Positions 17,388 to 26,632 are shown, counted from the stretch's first letter. The stretch: 64,000 nucleotides of DNA from Leptospira vanthielii serovar Holland str. Waz Holland = ATCC 700522 (GCF_000332455.1 NZ_AOGY02000069.1:1-64000), one strand, 5' to 3'. Numbers and translations: made by a program. The notes: generated by a model not told the origin, from the letters alone.

Positions 17388-18475
17388 GTAGGAAAGGATC
17401 CAGCTGTTGGATAAGAACCGAGAAGTTTAAATAAGGTACATTGTGATTTTACTTTTTCTAGAAGTTCTGCAATTTTTGGATCTTCTCTGTGACCAATAAA
17501 ATCCACAAAAAAATGGTATTCCCATAAGTTTCGTTTTAAGGGTCTGGATTCAATTTTGGTTAAGTTGACCGCAACCTCATTGAAAGTTTTTAAAATCGCA
17601 AACAGAGACCCCGTTTGGTTTGGAATCGAAAACACAATGGAGGTTTTATCTTCTTTTGTTTTCGGTGATTCTGTTTTCCCTATCACCAAAAACCGAGTGG
17701 TGTTTCCCGAATAGTCTTCGATTCCTTCTGCTATGATATTTAGATTATAAATTTCACCGGCAATTTTAGAGGCAATGGCAAGTCCGTCTTTTCTTTCGGA
17801 AACTAATTTTGCCGCCATCGCTGTGGATGAGGTTTCCACTACTTCTGCATTGGGAAGGTTTGCAGAAATCCAATTGCGACACTGTTCGTTCCCAATACGA
17901 ATTCCATAGATTTTTTTAACGGCTGCAAGATCAGTTTCAAAACCGAGCAAAAAAAAGGAAATCTTTTGGTATAACTCAGAGTATACGATGAGGTCTGTTT
18001 CTAAAAACATATCGAGAGTAGAACTTACCTGGCCCTCTGTAGAATTTTCTACAGGAACCACTCCGTAATCCAACTTCCCCTCTTCTACCATTCGAAATAC
18101 ATCTGGGATGGATGTTTGTGGAGCAGCATCGATAGAGGTTCCAAATTTGGAACGCATGGCCGAATGAGAAAAACTTCCTTCAGGTCCCAGAAATCCAATC
18201 TTTAACGGGTGTTCTAAGGCAATGGTTCCAGACATCATCTCCCGGTAGATCGCACGAATCACCGATGCGGGAAGTGGCCCGCCAGATAACTTGGTTACTT
18301 TCTCATACACATCTTTTTCACGATCGGGTCGGTAGATAGGTCCACCAGATTCTTTTTTGACTCGCCCAATCTCTTGTGCGTAACCAGCCCGTTTTTGAAT
18401 CAAACCAATAATTTCGGTATCAAGTGAATCGATCCCAGCGCGGAGTTTTTTTAATTCTTCTTCTGCACTACTCAT
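17384..18475 (-). CDS. pheA: bifunctional chorismate mutase / prephenate dehydratase
   Basis: 363 residues in three domains: an AroQ-type chorismate mutase (1-85, LRAGIDSLDTEIIGLIQKR), a prephenate dehydratase (about 92-270, IGFLGPEGSFSHSA, GVVPVENSTEGQV, and NTTRFLVIGK with the catalytic TRF) and a C-terminal ACT domain (about 280-355, with the Phe-binding type ESRPLKRNLWEYHFFVD). It makes phenylpyruvate and is probably inhibited by phenylalanine through the ACT domain. The ATG directly abuts the scpB stop. Confidence 0.95.
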   Translation of the reverse strand: MSSAEEELKKLRAGIDSLDTEIIGLIQKRAGYAQEIGRVKKESGGPIYRPDREKDVYEKVTKLSGGPLPASVIRAIYREMMSGTIALEHPLKIGFLGPEGSFSHSAMRSKFGTSIDAAPQTSIPDVFRMVEEGKLDYGVVPVENSTEGQVSSTLDMFLETDLIVYSELYQKISFFLLGFETDLAAVKKIYGIRIGNEQCRNWISANLPNAEVVETSSTAMAAKLVSERKDGLAIASKIAGEIYNLNIIAEGIEDYSGNTTRFLVIGKTESPKTKEDKTSIVFSIPNQTGSLFAILKTFNEVAVNLTKIESRPLKRNLWEYHFFVDFIGHREDPKIAELLEKVKSQCTLFKLLGSYPTAGSFPT

Positions 18476-19105
18476 TTAGGCCTCTTCTTGTAATTCTTCT
18501 GGTAGTGTGCTCAAATCAAAATCGGGATTCATTTCCGTATCATCCGTAACAATGATGGATTCGGGAGAAAATTCTTCGAACTTTAGTTCCTTAACTTCCA
18601 CAGGGGTTGGAAGGTCTGTGAGTTTACTAAGGCCAAAGTGTAACAAAAATTCGTTGGTGGTTCCATACAATGTGGGTCTACCGGGGACTTCTTTTTGTCC
18701 CACAGCCTTCACCAATTTTTTGGACATGAGGCTTGCAACCATTGCCCGAGAAGAGACCCCACGAATTTCATCTAGTTCTGTCAGTGTGATGGGTTGTTTG
18801 TAAGCAATGATAGCAAGAGTATCCAAAGTTCCCCGAGAGAGGGTTTCTCTTTTTTTATCTTTAAAGATATGTGAGAGAACTTCGCTATATTTTTGATTTG
18901 TGATGAATTGATAACCACCAGCAATTTCTCTGAGTAAAAAACCGCCTTCTTTTTCTTGGTAATCGAGGATGAGTTCGTCTAGGAGTTCTCGGGTTTCTGT
19001 TTTTTCTATCCCGGCGGACTTTGCAAGTGCAGACAATTTGATCGGATCCGAAGACAAAAAGAGAAGCGCCTCAAGAAGGCCCTTGGTATAAGTTCTTTCT
19101 TCCAA
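18476..19105 (-). CDS. scpB: segregation and condensation protein B
   Basis: 209 residues. Two winged-helix units: LLEALLFLSSDPIKLSALAK at the N-terminus and SRGTLDTLAIIAYKQPITLTELDEIRGVSS in the middle, followed by GRPTLYGTTNEFLLHFGL, all typical of ScpB. It binds the kleisin ScpA in the SMC condensin complex. The C-terminal 45 residues are acidic and poorly conserved in the family. Six bases separate it from scpA upstream. Confidence 0.95.
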   Translation of the reverse strand: MEERTYTKGLLEALLFLSSDPIKLSALAKSAGIEKTETRELLDELILDYQEKEGGFLLREIAGGYQFITNQKYSEVLSHIFKDKKRETLSRGTLDTLAIIAYKQPITLTELDEIRGVSSRAMVASLMSKKLVKAVGQKEVPGRPTLYGTTNEFLLHFGLSKLTDLPTPVEVKELKFEEFSPESIIVTDDTEMNPDFDLSTLPEELQEEA

Positions 19106-19111
19106 ATTGAT

Positions 19112-19855
19112 CTAAACCTTGACTATTTTGATTTCACCGAAAACTGCATGTTGGAGAACTTTGCAAACTCGGATTTTAACAACTTCCAGTACTGCCAGGA
19201 AGGCAGCGACGATTTCTTTTTTTTCCGGTTTTTCTGTTTCAAACAAATCCATAAAATGGATTTCCCCGTTTTTATCTAAAAGATTTCGTAAATACTCCAT
19301 TTTGTCCTCTACGGAGTATTGGGCCACACCCTCGTAGATCGGTAGAAGGTCCTCTACCTCATTCGAACTTTCTTGTTCTAAAATGGAATTAAAAGCAGAG
19401 ATGAGATCCACAAGGCTTACATCCAACCAAACTTCCGTTTCATCCAAAACTTGGTTGGTTTCTCGAGTGAACATTCCCGCAGTCAATCGGTCCAGTTCTG
19501 CCAGGCGTTGCCCGGCCATTTGGAACTTTTTGTGTTCTAATAATTTGTCTACTAGTTCCTTCGGAAGAGGAGGATTATAATCCTCTTCCTCAAAACCGGG
19601 ATCGGGCAATAAGGCTTTGGATTTTAAATAAACCAAATGAGCTGCCATCACGGCAAACTCAGATGTAAGTTCAATCGACAAAGACTGACTCGTTCTCAGA
19701 AATTGAATGAAATCGGATGTGATATGCGAAAGGGAGACTTCAAAAATATCAACCTTATAACTATCAATCAGAGACCACAGAACCGTTAACGGTCCTTCTG
19801 TCAATCCTCCGTCCTGGTTCTGCCACCGGACGATAAACTCCGGGGTTTGGGACAC
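19112..19855 (-). CDS. scpA: segregation and condensation protein A (kleisin)
   Basis: 247 residues. The N-terminal FEGPLTVLWSLI-type segment (here GGLTEGPLTVLWSLIDSYKVDIFEV), the central FAVMAAHLVYLKSKALLPDP and a C-terminal winged helix (VAAFLAVLEVVKIRVCKVLQ) are those of ScpA, which bridges the SMC heads. It lies 3 bp downstream of cheY, so chemotaxis and condensin genes share one transcript here. Confidence 0.95.
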   Translation of the reverse strand: MSQTPEFIVRWQNQDGGLTEGPLTVLWSLIDSYKVDIFEVSLSHITSDFIQFLRTSQSLSIELTSEFAVMAAHLVYLKSKALLPDPGFEEEDYNPPLPKELVDKLLEHKKFQMAGQRLAELDRLTAGMFTRETNQVLDETEVWLDVSLVDLISAFNSILEQESSNEVEDLLPIYEGVAQYSVEDKMEYLRNLLDKNGEIHFMDLFETEKPEKKEIVAAFLAVLEVVKIRVCKVLQHAVFGEIKIVKV

Positions 19856-19858
19856 GGT

Positions 19859-20221
19859 TTATAAACCCAGTGCTTTTGCCGCTGCTTGTTGCAATCTTTC
19901 TGGAGGGAAAGGTTTTACAACAAAATCCTTTACGCCCATCTTAATTGCCTTCGCAAGTAGATCCTCTTGACCAAGGGCCGTTACCATAATGATTTTGGCA
20001 GAAGCATCAAATTTTATAATTTCCTTTGTCGCTTCAATTCCATCTTTTTCACGCATGGTAATGTCCATAGTGACTAGATCCGGTTTGAGGTTTTTGTATT
20101 GTTCCACCGCAATATTACCATTCTCTGCTTCACCTACGATCTCGTGACCTGCTCCAACTAACGCATCTTTTACGAGCGTTCTCATGAATTTTGCATCATC
20201 TACAACCAAAATTCTTGCCAT
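19859..20221 (-). CDS. cheY: chemotaxis response regulator CheY
   Basis: A 120-residue stand-alone receiver domain. The acidic pair is Asp8-Asp9, the phosphoacceptor Asp53 (TMDITM), the switch Thr81 and the conserved Lys103 (VVKPFPPERL). All key residues are intact. It is probably the output regulator that binds the flagellar switch. It is separated from cheB by one base. Confidence 0.95.
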   Translation of the reverse strand: MARILVVDDAKFMRTLVKDALVGAGHEIVGEAENGNIAVEQYKNLKPDLVTMDITMREKDGIEATKEIIKFDASAKIIMVTALGQEDLLAKAIKMGVKDFVVKPFPPERLQQAAAKALGL

Positions 20222-20222
20222 G

Positions 20223-21290
20223 TTAATTCCCTCTCGACTTTAATAATTCAATCATCTTTGGTACTAATTCATCCACAGGAAGAACAAAATCAATTCCTCC
20301 CAGCTCCACTGCAACACGGTTCATTCCGTACACAACCGATGTTGCTTCATTCTGCGCCAGAGTAATACCTCCCTTGGCGTGAATGTTGTTGATTGCGTGT
20401 GACCCATCTTTTCCCATACCTGTCATGATCATGGACAAAAGATGATCTCCACCATAAGCATCAACCAAACTATCAAACAATACTTCTATCGATGGTCTGT
20501 GCCCATTAACTTGCCCTGCGTGGGTGAGTTCAATGACATGATCTTTTCCCTTTATGACTACCTTCATTTGGTAATCACCGGGAGCAATGTATGCGGTTCC
20601 CGATTGTACAATATCACCATCTTCCGCTTCTTTCACTTGTATTTTCGACAAGGAATTCAATCTGTCTGCAAATGCCTTCGTAAATCCTGCCGGCATGTGT
20701 TGTACCACAAAGATTGGTTTTGCAAAGTCTTCTGGAAGACTGGCAAAAACAGTCTGCAAAGCTTTTGGTCCCCCGGTCGAGGTTCCAATTCCGATAGCCT
20801 CTACTTTGATTGGTTTTTGAAAACTTTTATTTAATTGGCGTTCAATTCGCTCTGGTCGAACCAAAGTTTCGATACTAGGCAGTCTAGAATCCGAAAATCC
20901 TTTGATTTTTGCGGACAATACCGCAGCAATATCTTCCGGTGAGAACTGATTTCCACTGGATGGCTTCGGAATGAAATCTACAGCACCGAGTTCCAATGCT
21001 TTGAATGTGGCATCAGCACCATGTTGGGTAAGCACCGAAAGCATAATCACATGACTTGGTAGTTTTAATTTTTTGATTTCCGCAAGAGCAGTGAGACCAT
21101 CCATGATGGGCATCTCAATGTCCAAAACGATAAAGTCTGGTTTTAGTTTTCCAGCCAAATCAATACAATCCATTCCGGTTTTACCGGTAGCGATCACCTG
21201 CACCTCATCCTTTTTGGTGAGGGCATCACTCAATATATTCCTCACAAGAAGTGAGTCGTCTATGATGGCAACGGTTGGTTTTTTAATCAT
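20223..21290 (-). CDS. cheB: chemotaxis methylesterase CheB
   Basis: 355 residues: a receiver domain (Asp11-Asp12, phosphoacceptor Asp57) and a C-terminal protein-glutamate methylesterase/deamidase domain with nucleophile Ser171 in GIGTSTGGP, His198 in VVQHMPAGF and an Asp in MTGMGKDG near residue 293. It demethylates chemoreceptors after phosphorylation by CheA. No cheR is present in the window. Its start overlaps the cheA stop by 4 bp. Confidence 0.96.
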   Translation of the reverse strand: MIKKPTVAIIDDSLLVRNILSDALTKKDEVQVIATGKTGMDCIDLAGKLKPDFIVLDIEMPIMDGLTALAEIKKLKLPSHVIMLSVLTQHGADATFKALELGAVDFIPKPSSGNQFSPEDIAAVLSAKIKGFSDSRLPSIETLVRPERIERQLNKSFQKPIKVEAIGIGTSTGGPKALQTVFASLPEDFAKPIFVVQHMPAGFTKAFADRLNSLSKIQVKEAEDGDIVQSGTAYIAPGDYQMKVVIKGKDHVIELTHAGQVNGHRPSIEVLFDSLVDAYGGDHLLSMIMTGMGKDGSHAINNIHAKGGITLAQNEATSVVYGMNRVAVELGGIDFVLPVDELVPKMIELLKSRGN

Positions 21291-24200
21291 GATTTATGAA
21301 TTAAATCTACCAGTTCGTCAAAATCAGGTAGGAATACCAAAACACCAATTAGGTTACTTCCTTGGTGGTTAAATTCTGTGTGCATGGATAAAAACTTTGT
21401 TCGTTCCGGTTTTACAATGTCGATCACATCCATAAAACTACCTGTAATCATTTCAGGAACTGAAGGCAAAATCTCTTTTTTCAATTTATTGGAAAGAGAG
21501 TTCATCACACTTGAACAAACAATATTGGAAATTTCCGATAATACAGAAACCATATCCTCTGATAGTTTATGAAGACTACCTTCTGCATATTTTGCATCTT
21601 CGGAACCCAAAAGTTCTTTCGCAATTTCAGATCCGTTCTCTTCAGAAAACATCATAAGAAGATTTCCGTTGAGATCTCCTGTCATACGAATTTTCATTCC
21701 AAAAAACTGATCCATAGAGTATCTAAACTCTTTTGCCAGTCCTTCACGATCAGTAAGTTTGATTTCAGGGATAAATAACTCTACGTCTTTACCAACTAAC
21801 TGAGAAAGTACGACACCGGCATTCATCATGCCTGTATTAACAATGTTCTCAAGTTTTTTGATATCTTTCGAAGACATGATCTCGTTAATAGCTTCCGAAT
21901 TCAAAGCAGCAACTTGATTCAATCGTTCTTCTTTTTGTTCCACAAAACCTTTGATAATTTCTGCGGCCTGTTCTCTTTCCGTCAATTTGACATTGTCAAT
22001 TTTTGCAACATCTGCCAAACGATGGATTTCATCTGTTTTGTGATCAATTACAAGAGTTGCTGTGGAAGCATGTGAATTTCCATCGAAATCTCCATTCACT
22101 ACGGTTTCCGTTTTGATCACCTCAGTTGTGATTTTGAGGTTGGTGGCAGGTTCTTCTGCATACACCTCTTCTTTCGGAACAATGATATGTTTTTCGATTT
22201 TATGTTTATCTTTTTTGACACGTGATTTGTCTTTTGCACGTAACTCAATCAACTTCGCATTGTAACGATTTGTAGGGTGATTGGATTTGAACATAAACTC
22301 AGAATCCGACATTTCAAGGGAACGAATTGTAGATGCCCGTTTCATCATCTCACCGGCAACTAACTGGTCAGTCCAATCCACTTTATCGGCAGCAATCTCC
22401 ACAAGACCAGGAATGTCTAACACAAGGATGATGGTTCCATCACCCATAATTGTAGCACCTGTTAGGCCTTGGATGTCTTTAAAGTTTTTGCCAAGAGATT
22501 TGATTACAGTTTCATGTTTTCCAATCAGGTCATCCACCATAAATCCCAGTTTTCTCGTTTTGTAATTTACGATGACTACAGGAACTTCCACCATTTCTTG
22601 TTTGTCGGCAAGTCCAAGGATACGATTCAAACGATAAATTGGTAATACCTCTCCCCGTAAATTGATGATCTCATGACCTTCAAGAGTGGTGATTTGGTCC
22701 AAGTTAACTTTGATGGTTTCAGAAACTTCCGACAACGGAAACGCATACACTTCTTCCTCCATAATCACGAGGATAGATGGAATGATGGCAAGTGCTTGCG
22801 GGAAAGAGAGGGTAAAAGAAGAACCTTTTCCTTCTTCGGAATGGATGAGGATTTTCCCCTTAAACTCTTCAATGAGTTTGTTGACAACGTTCATCCCCAC
22901 ACCACGTCCCGAAATATCGGAAATTTTATCCGCAGTGGAAAAACCAGGAGCAAAGATAAATTGGAATATATCTGATTCCGAAAGGTTCTGTGCATCGGAC
23001 TCATTCACAAGCCCACGTTCGATGGCTTTTTTCAGAATTTTATCTTTGTTTAAACCTTTCCCATCATCCCGAATTTCCACAAGGATATTGGACCCGCCTT
23101 GGTATGCGTTGAGTTCCACCGTTCCTTCTTCTGGTTTGCCGGAAGCTCTTCTGTCTGAAGGAGATTCAATTCCATGATCTACCGAATTACGAATCAGGTG
23201 GATGAGTGGTTCACCAATGGCATCGATTACTTTTTTATCGAGTTCTGTGTTTTCACCACGTAAGACTAAGTTTACTTGTTTTCCGGTTTCTAAGGAAAGG
23301 TCACGAATGAGTCTTGTGAACCTGTTGAATACAGATCCAATTGGAACCATGCGGATATTCATGATACCAGTTTGTAAGTCTTTGGAAATTCGATTGATTT
23401 GATCGATTTTTCCTTTGAGTTCATTGAATAATGAATCTTCCCCAAACTGTGCTACCAAATCATCATAGATTTTTTGGAATCCAGAGTTTGTAATCACAAG
23501 TTCCCCAACGTTATTCATTAGTTGGTCCAGTTTATCAGAAGAAACTTTAATGGTTCTCATCACCACTTTGGAATCAGTTACCGCCTTATCAAAATTAGCG
23601 GAACCTCTAGCGGCATGTTTATCTTCTAACTCAGACTGACCTGATGGATGATTTCCCGATTCTATAGAAGCTGAATCAGACCTTTTTTCCAGGGCTTCCA
23701 TTTCTGTTTCTGGAAGTTTGATTTCTTCTACAGAAAGGGAGTCTACCATATCAATATTACACTGAACATGTAACTCGTGCCTATTGAGTTTTGTAACAGT
23801 CACGAAGGAAAGAGCAAAACTCCCTTGGCCGTTGTCTAAAGCATCTTCGGAAGGATTACATTTGATGATTACACCCGATTGTTTGACCGATTGCAAAATA
23901 AGGAGAAGCCTTAAGTTTTGCATCGGAGTGTCATCTTTCAACTTCAAATTCACAGAGAATGCAGTTAGGTCACTATCCTCTTTTAAGGATTGGCGAATTT
24001 CAGAAATTTCTTCTTCCGTGAGAGTGATGGAAGAATTAGCGTTATCTGTAGTTTTATTAGATTCACTACGTTTGGAAGGACCGGAACTAACGCCAGTTTG
24101 AGTAGAAGAAGCCTCATAGTCCTGGAGTTTTTTAATCATGTCCGTAAAGGGAGTTTCCACCTTTACCCCATTAGCAACACCTTCGATCACTTGTTTAATC

Positions 24201-24490
24201 AAATCAAAACATTCAAATAATAAATTTACCAACTTAACGTTGATTTCCAAACTCCCTTCTCTAATTTTCTGGAGAAGGTTTTCCATCGTGTGTGACAAAT
24301 CGGACAGGTTATAGAGTCCGACGAAGGCAGAGGAACTTTTTAAGGAGTGTGCCGCACGAAAGATGTCATTGATGATTTCCGGGTTTTCATGATCTTTTTC
24401 GAGTTTCACCAAATTGGAATTTAATTCCTCAATTTGATCCTCGGATTCTTCCAGGAAAACTTCTGTGTATTCGCCTAAAATTCCAGCCAA
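21287..24490 (-). CDS. cheA: chemotaxis histidine kinase CheA with C-terminal CheC-like domain
   Basis: 1067 residues, much longer than the usual 650-700. Order: HPt domain with His48 (AAHSLKSSSAF); a P2-like region about 165-265; dimerisation helices about 310-375; HATPase with N box LIRNSVDHGIE, G1 IRDDGKGLN and GRGVGMNVV; CheW-like domain about 560-700. A linker follows, then about 200 extra residues (870-1067) that resemble CheC/CheX: N-I-V-N-x-G-x-x-NAG near 881-891 and EISNIVCSSVMNSLS at 986-1000. Of the two CheC active-site E-x-x-N motifs, the second is intact and the first has Asn for Glu. The tail could dephosphorylate CheY-P. Confidence 0.92.
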   Translation of the reverse strand: MAGILGEYTEVFLEESEDQIEELNSNLVKLEKDHENPEIINDIFRAAHSLKSSSAFVGLYNLSDLSHTMENLLQKIREGSLEINVKLVNLLFECFDLIKQVIEGVANGVKVETPFTDMIKKLQDYEASSTQTGVSSGPSKRSESNKTTDNANSSITLTEEEISEIRQSLKEDSDLTAFSVNLKLKDDTPMQNLRLLLILQSVKQSGVIIKCNPSEDALDNGQGSFALSFVTVTKLNRHELHVQCNIDMVDSLSVEEIKLPETEMEALEKRSDSASIESGNHPSGQSELEDKHAARGSANFDKAVTDSKVVMRTIKVSSDKLDQLMNNVGELVITNSGFQKIYDDLVAQFGEDSLFNELKGKIDQINRISKDLQTGIMNIRMVPIGSVFNRFTRLIRDLSLETGKQVNLVLRGENTELDKKVIDAIGEPLIHLIRNSVDHGIESPSDRRASGKPEEGTVELNAYQGGSNILVEIRDDGKGLNKDKILKKAIERGLVNESDAQNLSESDIFQFIFAPGFSTADKISDISGRGVGMNVVNKLIEEFKGKILIHSEEGKGSSFTLSFPQALAIIPSILVIMEEEVYAFPLSEVSETIKVNLDQITTLEGHEIINLRGEVLPIYRLNRILGLADKQEMVEVPVVIVNYKTRKLGFMVDDLIGKHETVIKSLGKNFKDIQGLTGATIMGDGTIILVLDIPGLVEIAADKVDWTDQLVAGEMMKRASTIRSLEMSDSEFMFKSNHPTNRYNAKLIELRAKDKSRVKKDKHKIEKHIIVPKEEVYAEEPATNLKITTEVIKTETVVNGDFDGNSHASTATLVIDHKTDEIHRLADVAKIDNVKLTEREQAAEIIKGFVEQKEERLNQVAALNSEAINEIMSSKDIKKLENIVNTGMMNAGVVLSQLVGKDVELFIPEIKLTDREGLAKEFRYSMDQFFGMKIRMTGDLNGNLLMMFSEENGSEIAKELLGSEDAKYAEGSLHKLSEDMVSVLSEISNIVCSSVMNSLSNKLKKEILPSVPEMITGSFMDVIDIVKPERTKFLSMHTEFNHQGSNLIGVLVFLPDFDELVDLIHKS

Positions 24491-24508
24491 TGTCGTATCC
24501 CTTTCTCT

Positions 24509-25012
24509 TTACTTTGCGGACGAAACAAAATCAACGATTTGTTCCAAATCCAAATTCAAAACTAAATGGTCTTCGTATCTAGATACAGATTCAACCATCT
24601 TACTGTAGTTTAACGACAAGTCATCGGTTGTGTAACTGATAAAATCTTTTTGGATTTTAACCACCTGTTTGACCTCATCAACGAGAACACCAATTCGCTT
24701 TTCATCTAACATAATGACGATGATACGTGATATTGGAAAAATTTCAGAATCAGTTCCGTGAAATCTTTTTTTCAGATCCACAATAGGAATGATCTCTCCA
24801 CGAAGGTTGATCACACCTAAGATGTAATCATCTACGTTGGGAATCCGAGTAATTAAAACTGGTTTTAAAATTTCATGAACCAAGAGCAATCGAATCCCAA
24901 AGAATTCTTTATCAATGGTAAATGTAAGGAACTGTTCCAAGTCTCCCAGATCGGACTCTTGTTCCATTTTGGTTTTTTCCGCCAGGGATGTGAGTAGTGT
25001 TTCTTGGTCCAT
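24509..25012 (-). CDS. cheW: chemotaxis coupling protein CheW
   Basis: 167 residues with one CheW domain: FTIDKEFFGIRLLLVHEI, ITRIPNVDDYILGVINLRGEIIPIVDL and IGVLVDEVKQVVKI are the standard beta-barrel strands. It links chemoreceptors to CheA and is the first gene of the che cluster, 18 bp upstream of cheA. Confidence 0.95.
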   Translation of the reverse strand: MDQETLLTSLAEKTKMEQESDLGDLEQFLTFTIDKEFFGIRLLLVHEILKPVLITRIPNVDDYILGVINLRGEIIPIVDLKKRFHGTDSEIFPISRIIVIMLDEKRIGVLVDEVKQVVKIQKDFISYTTDDLSLNYSKMVESVSRYEDHLVLNLDLEQIVDFVSSAK

Positions 25013-25051
25013 ATTATGCTACCTGGAATCGTGTCAGAATCCTTCGTGGAT

Positions 25052-25636
25052 TCAATCTAAAAACGAATGAATTTGGATTTCCGTAATCATTTTTCCTATT
25101 TTTAAATCGTGAGTTTCTGCAAGGAATGGGACGGGAAAAAGTTTAGAAAAACTAAGGCCTACTGTTTTCTTTTGAACAGATTCTGAACTTAAAATGCGAT
25201 CGTAATACCCACCACCTCGTCCTAACCTGTATCCTTTTTGATTGAATCCAAGGGCAGGGACAAGAATCAATTCGGCTTCGTCTACGGAGATCTCCTCATC
25301 TCCTATGGGTTCAAAAAGTCCAAGGCTGTTCTTCTCAAAAGAATAGGGACGAAGGAAACGAAGTTTTTTTCCCTCTTCCATCCGGGGGAAGTACCATTCT
25401 GCAGAATGCCTCGCTTCGATAAAACTCGTGGGTCTTGGGAGAGGGCAGGATTCAATGATAGGAAGTACATCCACTTCATAGATTAAGTCGGGAGAATAAG
25501 TGATGATTTTGGTTTTCCCCTGTAAAAGTGGGAATAACCTTCTTAGGATGGCCGCTTCATGGTCTTCCCTTTCCGGTAAGTTTGGAAGATTTTTTTTTAG
25601 AATTTCTCTAGCGTCTTTTTTTGAAATTGGATTCAG
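25052..25636 (-). CDS. 5-formyltetrahydrofolate cyclo-ligase, probable CTG start
   Basis: GFNQKGYRLGRGGGYYDRIL is the family signature (folate/ATP site) and KTVGLSFSKLFP follows it. The first standard start, GTG at 25474, gives only 140 residues and cuts off the N-terminal third. Homology-like sequence (ISKKDAREILKK, IITYSPDLIYEVDVLP) continues upstream in the same frame up to zapA. No ATG, GTG or TTG exists there. A CTG at 25636 overlaps the zapA stop (CTGA) after a GGGGA ribosome-binding site and gives 194 residues, the usual length. It converts 5-formyl-THF to 5,10-methenyl-THF using ATP. Confidence 0.82.
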   Translation of the reverse strand: MNPISKKDAREILKKNLPNLPEREDHEAAILRRLFPLLQGKTKIITYSPDLIYEVDVLPIIESCPLPRPTSFIEARHSAEWYFPRMEEGKKLRFLRPYSFEKNSLGLFEPIGDEEISVDEAELILVPALGFNQKGYRLGRGGGYYDRILSSESVQKKTVGLSFSKLFPVPFLAETHDLKIGKMITEIQIHSFLD

Positions 25637-25950
25637 AAATTGTCCCCAATGATCCCCTCTTCTAATAGAGAAATGATCTTCTTTGTTCGCTCTTCCAGTT
25701 CAGGAATTTCATTTGCCTTGGCAGAAACTTCCTTCATCTGGAACAGTTCGTCCGCCAAGTTTAAGGCACATAAAACTGCCAATTTGGTTTTGGATGCCGT
25801 AGGGAGAGCCTTTGCCAAATCAATTAGGCGTTGTTCCACAAAATCGGCCACCTCAGAGATGTATCCAGAGGAGGCTTCGCCGACAATGGTATAGGTTTCA
25901 CCAAAGATTTGTTTGGTTATTTTCTGTGGCTGTGGGGCAGACTCTGCCAT
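25633..25950 (-). CDS. zapA: cell division protein ZapA
   Basis: 105 residues with the ZapA layout: an N-terminal beta hairpin (ITKQIFGETYTIVGEASSGYISEVADFVEQRL) and a C-terminal coiled coil (LCALNLADELFQMKE onwards). It bundles FtsZ filaments. Its stop overlaps the putative CTG start of the cyclo-ligase gene, the same neighbour it has in many bacteria, but without a 6S RNA gene between them. Five bases separate it from the coiled-coil gene upstream. Confidence 0.9.
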   Translation of the reverse strand: MAESAPQPQKITKQIFGETYTIVGEASSGYISEVADFVEQRLIDLAKALPTASKTKLAVLCALNLADELFQMKEVSAKANEIPELEERTKKIISLLEEGIIGDNF

Positions 25951-25955
25951 AAAAA

Positions 25956-26588
25956 TTACTTAGGATCGTCTTCGATAATCAAAAAATCATCGTCGTCATC
26001 AGCATCAAAAACACTGATTGCTTCGTCTTCGTCGTCAATGATGATGTCATCATCTTCGTCGATATCAACTGTTGGAATCTCTTCTTCCGATTCCACAACG
26101 AGTTCTTCTTTTTCAAAGGATGCGGATGCAGGAGGTTTTTCCAAAACATCTTCTGTTTGGAATTCAGATTCATCTTCATCCAGTAGGATGATTTCATCAT
26201 CCTCGTCTGTTGTCAAACTAGGCACCACAGCAGCGGAAACCGCAGGTTCTACCGGAGAAGAATCAGAACTTGGTTGTGCTTTGGGTGTCGAACTTCCTGT
26301 AGTGGGAAGACCGTCCAATCGACCGAGAAGTTGGTGAACCTTGGATTCCAAAAGTCCTTCTCTTTCTCGGAGTTGGTTTAACTCATCCGTTGTCTCTTGG
26401 AGCTGAGTGCGAAGTGTTTTTAATTCGCGCTCTTTCTCCTCCATTGCGAGCTTCATTTGGTCATTTTCCGCACGGAGGGATTCGTTTTCCGTCTCCAGGC
26501 GTGCATTTTCTGTTCTCAGGTCTTGGATTAACTCCAAAGCCTTAACAACTTTACTTTCTAGCTCTTCAATGGTTTCGATTTTTAACAT
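25956..26588 (-). CDS. coiled-coil protein with acidic tail, possible division factor
   Basis: 210 residues. Residues 1-85 are a continuous heptad coiled coil (IETIEELESKVVKALELIQDL onwards). Residues 95-210 are low-complexity and strongly acidic with runs of Asp and Glu, ending in a DDDDDFLIIEDD-type tail. The coiled coil plus its place directly before zapA recalls ZapB-like partners, but the acidic half is not part of that family. Function is inferred only from context. Confidence 0.75.
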   Translation of the reverse strand: MLKIETIEELESKVVKALELIQDLRTENARLETENESLRAENDQMKLAMEEKERELKTLRTQLQETTDELNQLREREGLLESKVHQLLGRLDGLPTTGSSTPKAQPSSDSSPVEPAVSAAVVPSLTTDEDDEIILLDEDESEFQTEDVLEKPPASASFEKEELVVESEEEIPTVDIDEDDDIIIDDEDEAISVFDADDDDDFLIIEDDPK

Positions 26589-26601
26589 GATAACAATCCG
26601 A

Positions 26602-26632
26602 TGGAATAGAATAGCCGAGCCATTCTATTCCA
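26602..26632 (-). terminator. inverted repeat after rplT
   Basis: TGGAATAGAAT and ATTCTATTCCA form a perfect 11-bp stem around a 9-nt loop between the rplT stop and the coiled-coil gene. No T run follows on the minus strand, so it may be a weak terminator or an RNA-processing hairpin separating the ribosomal operon from the zapA group. Confidence 0.55.

Noticed and set aside
22686..23177. 163-residue open frame antisense to cheA
   Set aside because: It lies wholly within the conserved kinase and CheW-like domains of cheA and has no recognisable sequence of its own.
25633..25640. 6S RNA gene between zapA and the cyclo-ligase gene
   Set aside because: This is its common place in other bacteria, but the two genes overlap here, leaving no space.
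25831..26337. 168-residue Ser-rich open frame on the plus strand
   Set aside because: It is the antisense of the acidic Asp/Glu tail of the coiled-coil protein; the Ser runs are a product of GAT/GAA repeats.
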